A DNA stretch of 64,000 bases from an uncultured Bacteroidales bacterium (lineage in GTDB: Bacteria; Bacteroidota; Bacteroidia; Bacteroidales; FEN-979). Below the pieces are notes generated by a model. The model ran no database searches and was not told where the DNA came from. It saw only the letters and a program-made list of their open reading frames with translations. How positions within the stretch are numbered: position 1 is the first letter of the stretch; the number at the start of each line of letters is the position of its first letter. This document shows positions 7,905-17,700 of the stretch, piece by piece. The position numbers and the translations under genes are program-made. The stretch covers positions 1 through 64,000 of the forward strand of contig CAIRDP010000054.1 in the NCBI GenBank assembly GCA_903877385.1. Direction: 5' to 3'.

Positions 7905-10493
7905 ATGAAAAAGTTTTCACGATTACTCTCAAGGGCCGTCATCTTCCTGCTTGCGGTGCTTATCTCGGCAGCTTCCTTTGCCCAGGATAAAAAGCAGGAT
8001 CAAAAGCAGGATCAAAAGAAGGATAAGAAGGAAACGAGTTCCAGGCCCAGCGCAGCAAGCTCATATAGTTATTGGTCTATCGGGCTTTTTGGTGGTCCAA
8101 TGCAGTTTAACGGCGACCTTTCCAAAAATCTGTTATTTAACTTTCGTGAAAAGAATTCCTTAGGTTATAACTATGGTTTGGTGGTAACCAAACAATTTAC
8201 CCGCGTTTTGGGAGTTCGTTTCAGACTTGCACATGGAATGCTCCAAAGCGAAGTAGATGGCAAATATGTATGGAGTTATAATGGAGGCAATGGTACTGCA
8301 GACTTTATCTCCAAAAAATTCATTGCCTATCCCTGGGAAACTGATCTCCAGGCTACAATTAACTGGACGAACTGGATCCTTGGTTACAAACCCGAGAGGC
8401 TTTTTTCGTCGTATTTGATTTTCGGTATCGGCGCAGACCAGACCATCGGGCACAGTACCAATGTTCTTACAGGTGTTGACAACGGGCATGAAGGTCATAA
8501 AAGCGCTTCCGACAACATGGGCAACACCAGCGGTATTGCCGGTAACAATCTTGAATTCAAAGTGGGTGTAGGTCTCGGATTTGACTTCAACATCGACCAG
8601 CATTGGTCAATTCCCATTGAAATTTACTGGAGATGGCGTGATGGCGACATCCTTGATTTGACCCCGGCCGGATCAAAGCAGGTCATCAACGACATGTATT
8701 CATCAGCCACCGTGGGCGTCGCTTACAAATTCGGTTATACCGGCGGCAGCCTCAAGTATATGGAAAAACATTACGGCGAAGTTAAATATGAGACCCAGCC
8801 TCCCGTCCTCAGCGAAAAAGGCGATTCAGTTACAGTTACCATCAAGGGAAATTTCCCGCCGAAATATTTTGCCAAGAAAGCAGCTATGCAGTTCCAGCCG
8901 GTGCTGACTTATGCAGGCGGGCAAACCGACCTGAAAGCCATCAGCCTGAAGGGCGAAAAAGTTACAGGCGACGGAATCCCCGTCAAGTACAAAGAAGGTG
9001 GTTCATTTACTTATACCACAACCTTCCCGTATAAACCTGAGATGAATACCTCTCAGCTCAAAGTCGCTCCTGTTATTTATGAAGCAAAGGAAAAGACATA
9101 TGCCAAGAAGGAAGAGATCAAGGAAAAAGTGAAATTCATCGAACTTCCCAGCCGCGATCTCGTACCGGGTGTTATTTATACCCCCACCCGCATCATTCCT
9201 GACCAGGCTGCCCTGATTGCCGACCATGGCTATCAGAAAGAAGTCATCGTAAGCAAGACCGGAGCCGTTTATTTCAAGAAAAACAAATTTGACCTCGATC
9301 TTAAATATGGTATCAACAAAACTGATGCAGGAAAAGCCGGCCTCTCCGAAGTGGCCAGTTTCATACACCAGGGATGGAAGATCAAGAGTATCGATATGAA
9401 TGGTTGGGCATCGCCCGAAGGTGAAGAAACCTTTAATGCAGGACTTTCAGAAAACCGTTCAAAGACAGGTCAGAAATGGATGATCGATCAATACAAGGAT
9501 TGGGCTAAAGTAGCTAATAAGGACAATAAGGATAAGAAAGCCGTAAAAGCAGCTATCGAAGCAGCCGGTAAAGATGTGAACATGCCTCTTGCACATCATG
9601 GTCCCGATTGGAATGGCTTCCTTAAAGCAGTCCAGAACTCTGATCTGAAAGACAAGGATAAAATCCTGAATGTCGTCAACTCAGCCGCTGATCCTAAAAA
9701 GAAAGAACAGGAAATCCGCAATATGATCCTGATCTATCCCCAGATCGAAGAAAAACTTCTGCCCCCCTTACGTCGTTGTGAAGTTACTGCCAACCTGTAT
9801 GAGCCGCGTTTCACCGACGAAGAACTCAGCAAGTATGCAGTTTCCGATCCTTCCAAACTTAAGGTTGAAGAACTTCTCTATGCCGCAACCCTCACCAATG
9901 ATCCTGCAACAAAACTTACCATTTATGACAATGCTGCAAAACAGTATCCCAATAACTGGAAAGCTTTGAACAATGCAGCTGCCGCAAATATCGTAAAAGG
10001 CAATTATGCCAAAGCCAGTGATTACCTCACTAAAGCCCAGGGTATTGCCCCGAACAACGGCCTTATCGAAAACAACATTGGTGTTGTTGCTGCCAAACTG
10101 AAGGATTACAAGAAAGCTGATGCCCAGTTTAAGAAAGCTCAGCAGCTTGGCGAAAAAGAAGGTTACAACCTTGGTATTTATGAAATCCCGAAGGGTAATT
10201 ATACAAAGGCCCTCAGTATGCTTGGTGATGCAAAATGCAACTACAACTTAGGCCTTGCCCAGCTGGTCTCCGGTAATAACAGCGCTGCTGAAGCCACTCT
10301 TAAGTGCGCTCCCCAGACTCCGGAAACATTCTACCTCCTCGCCATCGTTGGTGCACGTACAAACAACAGCAAGATGTTGTACGAATACCTGATGAAAGCC
10401 TGCCAGGATTCAAACCTGAAATCTCAGGCCAAGGGCGACCGTGAATTCTATAGCTTCGCAAATACTCCTGAATTCCAGAATATCGTGAAGTAA
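7905..10493 (+). CDS. Outer-membrane beta-barrel / OmpA-like / TPR protein
   Basis: 862 aa. A signal peptide (MKKFSRLLSRAVIFLLAVLISAASFAQ) is followed by a Lys/Gln/Asp linker (KKQDQKQDQKKDKK) and an N-terminal beta-barrel domain (about 50-285, aromatic alternating strands ending in VGVAYKFGY). Next comes an all-beta middle domain (about 295-425), then an OmpA-like peptidoglycan-binding domain with INGWASPEGEE-type sequence (IDMNGWASPEGEETFNAGLSENRS, about 490-520), and C-terminal TPR units (about 660-850; NNWKALNNAAAANIVKGNYAKA, NNGLIENNIGVVAAKLKDYKKA). It probably anchors the outer membrane to peptidoglycan and scaffolds an envelope complex through the TPRs. The long intergenic AT-rich promoter and clean terminator suggest a strongly expressed single gene. 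The partner proteins are unknown. Confidence 0.8.
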   Translation: MKKFSRLLSRAVIFLLAVLISAASFAQDKKQDQKQDQKKDKKETSSRPSAASSYSYWSIGLFGGPMQFNGDLSKNLLFNFREKNSLGYNYGLVVTKQFTRVLGVRFRLAHGMLQSEVDGKYVWSYNGGNGTADFISKKFIAYPWETDLQATINWTNWILGYKPERLFSSYLIFGIGADQTIGHSTNVLTGVDNGHEGHKSASDNMGNTSGIAGNNLEFKVGVGLGFDFNIDQHWSIPIEIYWRWRDGDILDLTPAGSKQVINDMYSSATVGVAYKFGYTGGSLKYMEKHYGEVKYETQPPVLSEKGDSVTVTIKGNFPPKYFAKKAAMQFQPVLTYAGGQTDLKAISLKGEKVTGDGIPVKYKEGGSFTYTTTFPYKPEMNTSQLKVAPVIYEAKEKTYAKKEEIKEKVKFIELPSRDLVPGVIYTPTRIIPDQAALIADHGYQKEVIVSKTGAVYFKKNKFDLDLKYGINKTDAGKAGLSEVASFIHQGWKIKSIDMNGWASPEGEETFNAGLSENRSKTGQKWMIDQYKDWAKVANKDNKDKKAVKAAIEAAGKDVNMPLAHHGPDWNGFLKAVQNSDLKDKDKILNVVNSAADPKKKEQEIRNMILIYPQIEEKLLPPLRRCEVTANLYEPRFTDEELSKYAVSDPSKLKVEELLYAATLTNDPATKLTIYDNAAKQYPNNWKALNNAAAANIVKGNYAKASDYLTKAQGIAPNNGLIENNIGVVAAKLKDYKKADAQFKKAQQLGEKEGYNLGIYEIPKGNYTKALSMLGDAKCNYNLGLAQLVSGNNSAAEATLKCAPQTPETFYLLAIVGARTNNSKMLYEYLMKACQDSNLKSQAKGDREFYSFANTPEFQNIVK

Positions 10494-10510
10494 GTTTGTT
10501 TATTGATAAA

Positions 10511-10542
10511 AAAAGCCCGGCAAATTGCCGGGCTTTTTTTTT
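10511..10542. terminator. Bidirectional terminator between the OmpA/TPR gene and folK
   Basis: AAAAGCCCGGCAA / TTGCCGGGCTTTT with A-run and T-run on either side. It serves the converging genes. Confidence 0.9.
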
Positions 10543-10558
10543 CCTTAAACTCGTCTTA

Positions 10559-11083
10559 TTATAAGCTGATCCTCTTTACCCCTCCCTTGTCATTGCACAT
10601 CAGTAATAAGTCCGAAACGGGCTTCCTGTAAACAGGGTGCATAAAAGCGGGGGCTATCTCATTCAAAGGCACCAGTGTAAACCGCCTTTCATGGAGCCTT
10701 GGATGAGGTATCATCAGTTCTTCGGTAAACAGTATCCTGGAATCGTAAAACAATATATCCACATCAATGGTACGCGAAGAGTATACTGTGGATGAACATA
10801 CAGAGCCGGAACTGCATTCGGGTTCCTGCCGTACCCTGCCCAGTCTTTTTTCAATCCTGTGTATCTCCTGTAAAAGCTCTTCGGGGCTTAATGCTGTTTC
10901 TGCTTCCAGGGCCTGGTTATAAAACGGGCTGTTGTCTTCAAACCCCCAGGGCTCTGTTTCATAAACCGATGATATCTTAAGAATAGTCCCAATGCTTTTA
11001 CTGATACCTGAACAGGCCATGAGCAGATTGCGCTCCCTGTCGCCCAGGTTGCTTCCGAGAAGTAAAAAAACCGAATGCTGCAT
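10559..11083 (-). CDS. folK: 2-amino-4-hydroxy-6-hydroxymethyldihydropteridine diphosphokinase (HPPK)
   Basis: Transfers pyrophosphate from ATP to 6-hydroxymethyl-dihydropterin in folate synthesis. Seen: LLLGSNLGDRERNL at the N-terminus, the SSVYETEPWG pterin loop, FYNQALEAET, the RTIDVDILFYD Mg2+-binding block, and PHPRLHERRFTLVPLNEIAP. Length is 174 aa, with a short Ser/Cys-rich insertion (EPECSSGSVCSSTVY) replacing the usual short loop before RTIDVDILFY. It is 18 nt downstream of the glucosaminidase gene on the same strand, so probably co-transcribed. The gene ends at the bidirectional terminator. Confidence 0.95.
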   Translation of the reverse strand: MQHSVFLLLGSNLGDRERNLLMACSGISKSIGTILKISSVYETEPWGFEDNSPFYNQALEAETALSPEELLQEIHRIEKRLGRVRQEPECSSGSVCSSTVYSSRTIDVDILFYDSRILFTEELMIPHPRLHERRFTLVPLNEIAPAFMHPVYRKPVSDLLLMCNDKGGVKRISL

Positions 11084-11101
11084 AGTGGTGATGAGGAAAT
11101 G

Positions 11102-11719
11102 CTATAAACTGTAAAGCCGGGTGATCAATGCCGATATCTTCTGTCCGTAAGCCGGGTCGGTGGCCCATTTACCGGTCAGTTGAGTGACTTCGGTTACCGT
11201 GCCCCTTCTGACATTGCTGAAGCGGGGATCAACGAGAGGACTTCTTACCGGTTCCTGGCTGGCATACGCTTTCAAATGCTGTATATGAGCCCTCACCCCT
11301 TCTTCCATGCTCCCGAACCAGTCACCCCCGCTGAACATATCGATGCAACCTAATCCGCAGTAATTATACTGGTATTTACTCACAGCACCCTCGAATTTTA
11401 AAAAACCCGTTTCAAGGCACATCTGGCAAAATGCCACTTCGTAATTTACGCCCTCCCGGTTTGCTTCAATGATATAAGCCTTGATGATCCTGTTTACCAT
11501 CACCTGGTCGGCATGACCGTGGTATTTGAACAGGAAATTCCTCATGAGCTCGGGAGAAGCTTTCCCTCTTGCCATGATCTTCAGGCTGGGTCCTTTTTTT
11601 ACCTTTGATTCCTTTGAACTCTGCGTTTTTCTCTTTGCTGCCTTATGAGGTGGGGCTGCAATTGAAGAAAACCCGATTGCCGCAAACAAAATAACAATTG
11701 TAACCAACCTCAGTCTCAT
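11102..11719 (-). CDS. Glucosaminidase-domain peptidoglycan hydrolase
   Basis: 205 aa secreted muramidase/N-acetylglucosaminidase (GH73-type). There is a signal peptide (about residues 1-22), a basic linker (KAAKRKTQSSKESKVKKG), then the catalytic domain: GVNYEVAFCQMCLETGFLKF carries the likely catalytic Glu, NYCGLGC is the family's NNLFGIG-type block, and a C-terminal TQLTGKWATDPAYGQKISALI matches the KWATDPxYGxKI signature seen in this family. It probably cleaves or remodels peptidoglycan during growth. It is the first gene of a likely two-gene unit with folK and divergent from sppA. Confidence 0.88.
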   Translation of the reverse strand: MRLRLVTIVILFAAIGFSSIAAPPHKAAKRKTQSSKESKVKKGPSLKIMARGKASPELMRNFLFKYHGHADQVMVNRIIKAYIIEANREGVNYEVAFCQMCLETGFLKFEGAVSKYQYNYCGLGCIDMFSGGDWFGSMEEGVRAHIQHLKAYASQEPVRSPLVDPRFSNVRRGTVTEVTQLTGKWATDPAYGQKISALITRLYSL

Positions 11720-11855
11720 TCGTCAAATTTCAAGTGTGCAATTATAAATATTTTATAGACGGTATGGCAAAAATGAAAGATTATTTTTGCACAGAAACTT
11801 GTTTACAATTAACTTGCTGTCATCAATCAATAACGAAATTCAAAACCTAAATATT

Positions 11856-13613
11856 ATGAAACAATTCTTCAAGTTCATGTTTGCCAGCATGCTCGGGACA
11901 TTCCTGGTGTTTGTGGTCCTGTTCCTGATCAGTCTTGGGATAGTCGCGGGTATTATCGCGGCAGCCTCCAGCGATGAAGTTATTATCTATAAAAACACTG
12001 TACTGGTTTTAAAGATGGATAAGCCCGTGGCCGATCGCAGCCCCAAGATGCCTGTTTTCGGGATGTTCGGGACTGAGAAATATTCAGGTCTTACCGATAT
12101 TTTAAAGAACCTGAAAAAAGCAAAGACCGATAGGAATATTTCAGGAATTTACCTTGACCTGTCATCGGTACAGGCAAGCATGGCCACTGTTGAAGAAATA
12201 AGGGAAGGACTGCTGGATTTCAAAAAATCAGGAAAATTCATCTGGGCTTACAGCGAAGGATTTGACCAGAAGGCATATTACCTGGCTTCTGCAGCCGATA
12301 AAATCTATCTGACCCCCCAGGGGATGGTCTTTTTCACGGGACTGAGTGTAAATGAAATGTTCCTGAAAGGAACCCTTGAAAAACTCGATATTAAAATCCA
12401 GGTGATCAGGCATGGCAAATTCAAGGCAGCGACAGAACCCCTCTTTCTCGATAAAATGAGCCCCGAGAACAAACAGCAGACCACCGAGCTGATCAGCTGC
12501 CTCTGGGATAAAATGCTCACAGGGATCAGTGAGTCGCGGCATATCAGCAAGGATGAACTGAACCGTATCGCCGACAGCCTGAAATTAAGCAAAGCATCGG
12601 AAGCCCTCAAATACAAGTTTATCGATCAGGTCGCCTACAAGGATGAATTTCTTAAAGATCTGCGCTCAAAGATCGGCCTTGACGAAAAAGCCAGGATCAA
12701 AACCATCACTATCGACAAATATACCGATGTGGAAGATCATGAAAAGAAAGCCTCCTCCAGGGATAAAATTGCCATTATTTATGCGCAGGGTTCTATTGCC
12801 GGGGGCGAAGGCGATGACCAGAGCATAGGCTCAGAGCGTATTTCCAAAGCCATCAGGAAAGCCAGGGAGGATGATCAGGTAAAGGCCATTGTGTTCCGCA
12901 TCAACTCGGGAGGGGGCGACGGTCTTGCTTCGGATATAATATGGAGGGAAGTGGTGCTGGCAAGCAAGGTAAAACCCGTTGTGGCTTCATTTGGTGATGT
13001 TGCAGCAAGCGGGGGATACTACATTGCATGTGCCTGCACTAAAATCCTTGCCGAACCCAATACCATTACCGGGTCCATAGGGGTGTTCGGTTTGGTTCCC
13101 AATTTTGAAGGCCTTATGAAGAACAAGCTTGGTATTACTTTCGATGAAGCTAAAACGAATAAGAACTCAGGATTTATACCTGTTCAACGGGCTCTTACCC
13201 CGTTTGAGTATGCCACCATCCAGAAAGGTATCGAAGATTTCTATGATAACTTTATCAGCAAGGTTGCCGAAGGCAGGAAGCTTACCAAAGCCCGGGTCGA
13301 CAGTATCGGACAGGGCAGGGTGTGGAGTGGTGTTGATGCAAAACGGATCGGCCTGATCGATGAATTCGGAGGCCTTGATAAAGCTGTGGAAGTTGCTGCT
13401 GAACTTGCAAAACTCAAGGCTTATAAAATTCTCTCCTTGCCTGAACAGAAAGAACCGATACAGCAGATCATCGATCAAATTTTCGGAAATTCCCCCGAAT
13501 CAAGGATACAAACCGTAATGGGAGAAGATTATAAATATTACAGGATACTTAAAGAGATTCGCGGCATGAAGGGCGTGCAGGCGAGGTGCCTGTATGATTT
13601 CGATATCAACTGA
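11856..13613 (+). CDS. sppA: Signal peptide peptidase SppA, 67K type
   Basis: Membrane-bound serine-lysine protease that degrades cleaved signal peptides. It has one N-terminal TM helix (about residues 7-33) and two tandem S49 domains. The catalytic Lys is in HGKFKAATEP (Lys190), the nucleophile in DVAASGGYYIAC (Ser385), and TGSIGVFG follows. The ATG at 11856 is preferred over the track's 11787 because the upstream codons lie on the promoter (-7 TATTTTTG at 11782-11789). Length is 585 aa, as in the E. coli 67-kDa form. The gene is monocistronic, ending at a 13-bp terminator. Confidence 0.95.
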   Translation: MKQFFKFMFASMLGTFLVFVVLFLISLGIVAGIIAAASSDEVIIYKNTVLVLKMDKPVADRSPKMPVFGMFGTEKYSGLTDILKNLKKAKTDRNISGIYLDLSSVQASMATVEEIREGLLDFKKSGKFIWAYSEGFDQKAYYLASAADKIYLTPQGMVFFTGLSVNEMFLKGTLEKLDIKIQVIRHGKFKAATEPLFLDKMSPENKQQTTELISCLWDKMLTGISESRHISKDELNRIADSLKLSKASEALKYKFIDQVAYKDEFLKDLRSKIGLDEKARIKTITIDKYTDVEDHEKKASSRDKIAIIYAQGSIAGGEGDDQSIGSERISKAIRKAREDDQVKAIVFRINSGGGDGLASDIIWREVVLASKVKPVVASFGDVAASGGYYIACACTKILAEPNTITGSIGVFGLVPNFEGLMKNKLGITFDEAKTNKNSGFIPVQRALTPFEYATIQKGIEDFYDNFISKVAEGRKLTKARVDSIGQGRVWSGVDAKRIGLIDEFGGLDKAVEVAAELAKLKAYKILSLPEQKEPIQQIIDQIFGNSPESRIQTVMGEDYKYYRILKEIRGMKGVQARCLYDFDIN

Positions 13614-13624
13614 GATATCCTGAA

Positions 13625-13660
13625 ATAAAAAGGCTGCCCCGACAAAAGCAGCCTTTTTAT
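13625..13660. terminator. Bidirectional terminator after sppA
   Basis: Perfect 13-bp stem ATAAAAAGGCTGC / GCAGCCTTTTTAT with a 10-nt loop. Just after it come two 7-bp units, ATCCAGT ATCCACT, which recall the heptad repeats elsewhere. Confidence 0.88.
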
Positions 13661-13678
13661 TTATCCAGTATCCACTAT

Positions 13679-14692
13679 TTATCTCATCGGGTAACGCTTG
13701 AAGATATCCTCGCTCTTCATCAGGATATCAATATACTGCGCCCTTTTATAAACGAAAGGATCTTTGAGCGTTTTACGGGATAACTTACCCTTGAAACTGT
13801 CGATGGTCCCGAATTTCTTACGGTCCATCCATTCTTCTATTTCGGTGAGCATCTTTGTGATCTGTGCCGGTCCGTTTTTATAGATTGTGCTTACAACCTG
13901 AACACAGTCGGCTCCTGCAAGGATCATTTTCACCGCATCCTTTCCGCTGAAAATACCGGTGTTGGCGCATAAGGAACCGCGAATTTCCTGGTACAGCATA
14001 CCCACATACCTGATAGCCAGTCGATTATCCTCCTCATTGCTGAGATTATAGGGGAAGTGGTGTTCAAGCTTTTCTATATCAATATCAGGCTGGAAAAGTC
14101 GGTTGAAAAGAACAAAACCGTCAACCCCGGCATGATACATTTGCTGGATAACACCCAAAACGTTGGTATAAAAAGGACTCAATTTTACACTTACAGGTAT
14201 CTTGAGGTTCTTTTTCACTTCGGATATCACGGCAAGCTGTTCATTGATAACTGCCTTTCCTTCTTTCTTGAAATCGGCCGGAAGGGTGTACAGGTTCATT
14301 TCCAATGCATTAACACCTGTTTGTTCAATCAGCTTTGAATATTCAACCCAGGTATCTTCAAATAAGCAGTTGAGGCTTGCTATAACAGGTATGTTCACAG
14401 AGTCAACAACCTTTCGCATCTGCGAAAGGTGTTCGCGTGGCCCGGCATGATTGATATCGGGAAACAGGCTGATCATTTCAGCATGCCGTTCATTATACTG
14501 ATTCAGTTCTTCCGAAAGCTGCAACCTTTCAAGTTCTATCTGTTCTTCAAACAATGTTTTGTAAACTATGGCAGCAGCCCCGGCTTCTTCAAGCCTCTTT
14601 ATTGTATCCAGGTCCTGAACCAGGTTACTAGCTCCGACGATTACAGGGTTTTTAAGATTCAACCCCATGAAATTTGTAGTGAGGGTAGACAT
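13679..14692 (-). CDS. Dihydroorotate dehydrogenase-like FMN protein
   Basis: TIM-barrel flavoprotein of the DHODH class 1 type, 337 aa from the ATG at 14692 (the track starts at 14719). Seen: LKNPVIVGASNL at the N-terminus, VPVIASLNC, ALEMNLYTLP, IPVSVKLSPFYTN, GVDGFVLFNRLFQPDID, CANTGIFSGKDAVKMILAGADCVQVVSTIY. The NLxxP/SCPN-type catalytic segment of true PyrD is altered, and in this Bacteroidota group the protein is usually annotated DHODH-like and found near nifJ, as here. The electron acceptor and true substrate are unknown. A TATTTTTG element at 14724-14717 gives it its own promoter just downstream of nifJ, though read-through is possible. Confidence 0.85.
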   Translation of the reverse strand: MSTLTTNFMGLNLKNPVIVGASNLVQDLDTIKRLEEAGAAAIVYKTLFEEQIELERLQLSEELNQYNERHAEMISLFPDINHAGPREHLSQMRKVVDSVNIPVIASLNCLFEDTWVEYSKLIEQTGVNALEMNLYTLPADFKKEGKAVINEQLAVISEVKKNLKIPVSVKLSPFYTNVLGVIQQMYHAGVDGFVLFNRLFQPDIDIEKLEHHFPYNLSNEEDNRLAIRYVGMLYQEIRGSLCANTGIFSGKDAVKMILAGADCVQVVSTIYKNGPAQITKMLTEIEEWMDRKKFGTIDSFKGKLSRKTLKDPFVYKRAQYIDILMKSEDIFKRYPMR

Positions 14693-14748
14693 AAGTGTTT
14701 GTTTTAAAGATTCCTGCAAAAATATTCTATTCCAGCTGTTTTACAGCA

Positions 14749-17700
14749 TTATTTCTCAAACTTCATTTCGGCCAAACGTTTGTAGTTTTCATACCTCCAG
14801 CGTGCGTTGTCCTCGGCGGCCTTGAATAGTTCAACGGATTCTTCGGGGAACATGGATTTAAGAGAGGTATAACGGACTTCGCTTGCGAGAAATTCCTGGA
14901 ATTTAAGCCAATCGGGCTCCTTGGAGTCGAGGGTAAAGGGGTTCTTCCCATCTGCAGCATGCATTGGATTGTACCTGTACAGATGCCAGTACCCTGCAGC
15001 GACCGCCTTATCCATTTCATCCTGGGCTTTGCCCATGCCCAGCTTCAACCCATGGTTGATACAGGTTGCATAAGCAATCACAAGGGATGGGCCGTGATAA
15101 GCCTCGGCTTCCTTAATAGCCCTGAAAAGCTGGCCGTTATTGGCCCCCATTGAAACCTGCGCTGTATAAACATACCCGTAGGTCATGGCCATAGCGCCAA
15201 GGTCTTTTTTGCGGACCTTTTTACCTGAAGCTGCAAACTTTGCAACAGCGCCTGCCGGGGTGGACTTTGAAGCTTGTCCTCCAGTATTTGAATATACTTC
15301 TGTGTCGAGGACAAGAATGTTGATGTCCTCACCCGATGCAATTACATGATCCAATCCTCCGTAACCGATATCATAGGCCCAGCCGTCGCCTCCGATAATC
15401 CAGATAGATTTCTTGATAAGGTATTGCTTGAGGTCGATAATGTCCCTGGCAAGCTGGCTTGTTTCTTTTTCAAGTAAGGGAATGAGTTTAAGGGTTGCAG
15501 CCTTCGACTTCTCGGCATCGCTCTTGCCTTCGATCCATTCCTGGAAAGCTGCAAGTGTGCCGGTACCCATCATATTGGCTTTAATGGCCTCTTTCATTTT
15601 CCTTGCAATACGCTCACGAAGTTTGCTTACTCCAAGAGCCATCCCATAACCGTACTCGGCATTATCCTCAAACAATGAGTTCGCCCAGGAAGGGCCCCTG
15701 CCTTCTGAATTTGCACGGTAGGGAGTAAAAGGAGCAGTGCCTCCGTAAATTGAAGAGCAACCTGTAGCATTGGCAATCATCATCCTTTCGCCATACAACT
15801 GAGTAATGAGCTTGAGATAAGGAGTTTCGCCGCAACCGGCGCAGGCTCCCGAGAATTCAAACAGGGGTTGTGAAAACTGGCTGTTCTTGAAAGTCTTGAA
15901 CCGGTCAATAACATTGGTCTTGTAACTGACCTTATCAATGAGGTAATCCCAGTTATTCACTTCATCCATCTGGCTCCCCAAGGTAAACATTTCAAGCGCT
16001 TTGGTCTTGGCAGGACAAACATCAACACAGTTTCCGCAACCTGTGCAGTCAAGAACACTCACCTGGATTTTAAATTCGAATCCGGCAAGTTCCTTGCCAA
16101 TGGCTTTCAGAGAAAGCATACCGGCCGGTGCATTCTTTTTCTCTTCTTCGTTAAGAAGGAAGGGGCGGATAACGGCGTGGGGACATACATAGGCGCATTG
16201 GTTGCACTGTATACAATTTTCGGGGATCCATTTCGGCACATTGACTGCGATGCCTCTCTTTTCGAGAACAGTCATGCCCGAAGGGAAAGTGCCATCCTCC
16301 CTCCCGATAAAAGCGCTTACCGGGATATCGTCTCCCCTCATTGCGCTTATCGGTTCAAATATTTCTTTTACGAATTTTGAACGCGTAGAATCTTCAGATT
16401 CCTTTTTCACAACGATTTTTGACCATTCGGCGGGAATTTCAATTTTCTCGGCTTCTCCTCCCCTGTCGATGGCAGCAAAATTCATATTAACGATTTCTTC
16501 ACCTTTGCGTCCGTATGTTTTCTCAATAGCTTTTTTCATGGCTTTTGTTGCCAGGTCGAAAGGAATAACATTGGAAAGTTTGAAGAATGCCGATTGCATG
16601 ATGGAATTGGTGCGGTTGCCCAGGCCAATCTCCTCGGCAATCTTGGTGGCGTCGATCATATAGAAATTAACCTGGTTGTCGGCCATGTATTTCTTCATGC
16701 CGTCGGGGAGGCGCTTTTTGGTTTCCTCCGCATTCCAGATTGAATTTAAAAGGAAGGTCCCTCCTTTTTTCAGTCCCTTGATCAGATCATATTTATCCAG
16801 GTACGAAGGCACGTGGCAGGCGATGAAATCAGCCATGTTGACCAGATAGGGAGAACGGATTGGGCTGTCGCCGAAGCGGAGATGGGAAACAGTAACACCG
16901 CCCGATTTCTTGGAATCATAGGCAAAGTATGCCTGGGCATATTTATCGGTATTGTCGCCTATGATCTTGATGCTGTTTTTATTAGCACCCACAGTGCCGT
17001 CGGAACCGATTCCCCAGAACTTTCCTGAGAATGTTCCGGCAGGCTGAATGTCGATTTCGGGTAACAACGGGAGTGATGTGAAAGTAACATCATCCACAAT
17101 GCCAATAGTGAAATGGCTCTTGGGTTCCTTCATCTTCAGGTTATCGTAAACCGAGATGATCTGAGAGGGTGTGGTATCTTTTGAACTGAGCCCGTAGCGG
17201 CCAGCAATGATCATCGGCCTCTCGTTACGGTCATAGAATATATCCCTGATGTCAAGAAAGAGAGGATCTCCGTTGGCCCCGGGTTCCTTTGTCCTGTCAA
17301 GCACTGCAATCCTTTTGACTGATTTCGGCAGTACGTTGAAAAAATATTTTTCGCTGAAAGGGCGGTAAAGGTGAACTGCTATCAGTCCCACTTTTTCACC
17401 TTTGGCGCGCAGGTAATCAATGGTTTCGCTGATGGTATCGGTTACCGATCCCATGGCAACAATAATGTTTTCGGCATCGGGATCACCATAATACACAAAA
17501 GGATGATACTCCCTGCCTGTAAGTGCAGTGATTTCCTGCATATACTGCTCAACAACGTCGGCAACGGGCTCGTAGAAACGGTTAACGGCTTCTTTTGCCT
17601 GGAAGAAGATATCGGGGTTCTGGGCAGTGCCCCTGGTTACAGGGTGCTCGGGGTTCAGTGCACGGTCGCGGAACTCCTGTAGCGCCTTATAGTCGATCAG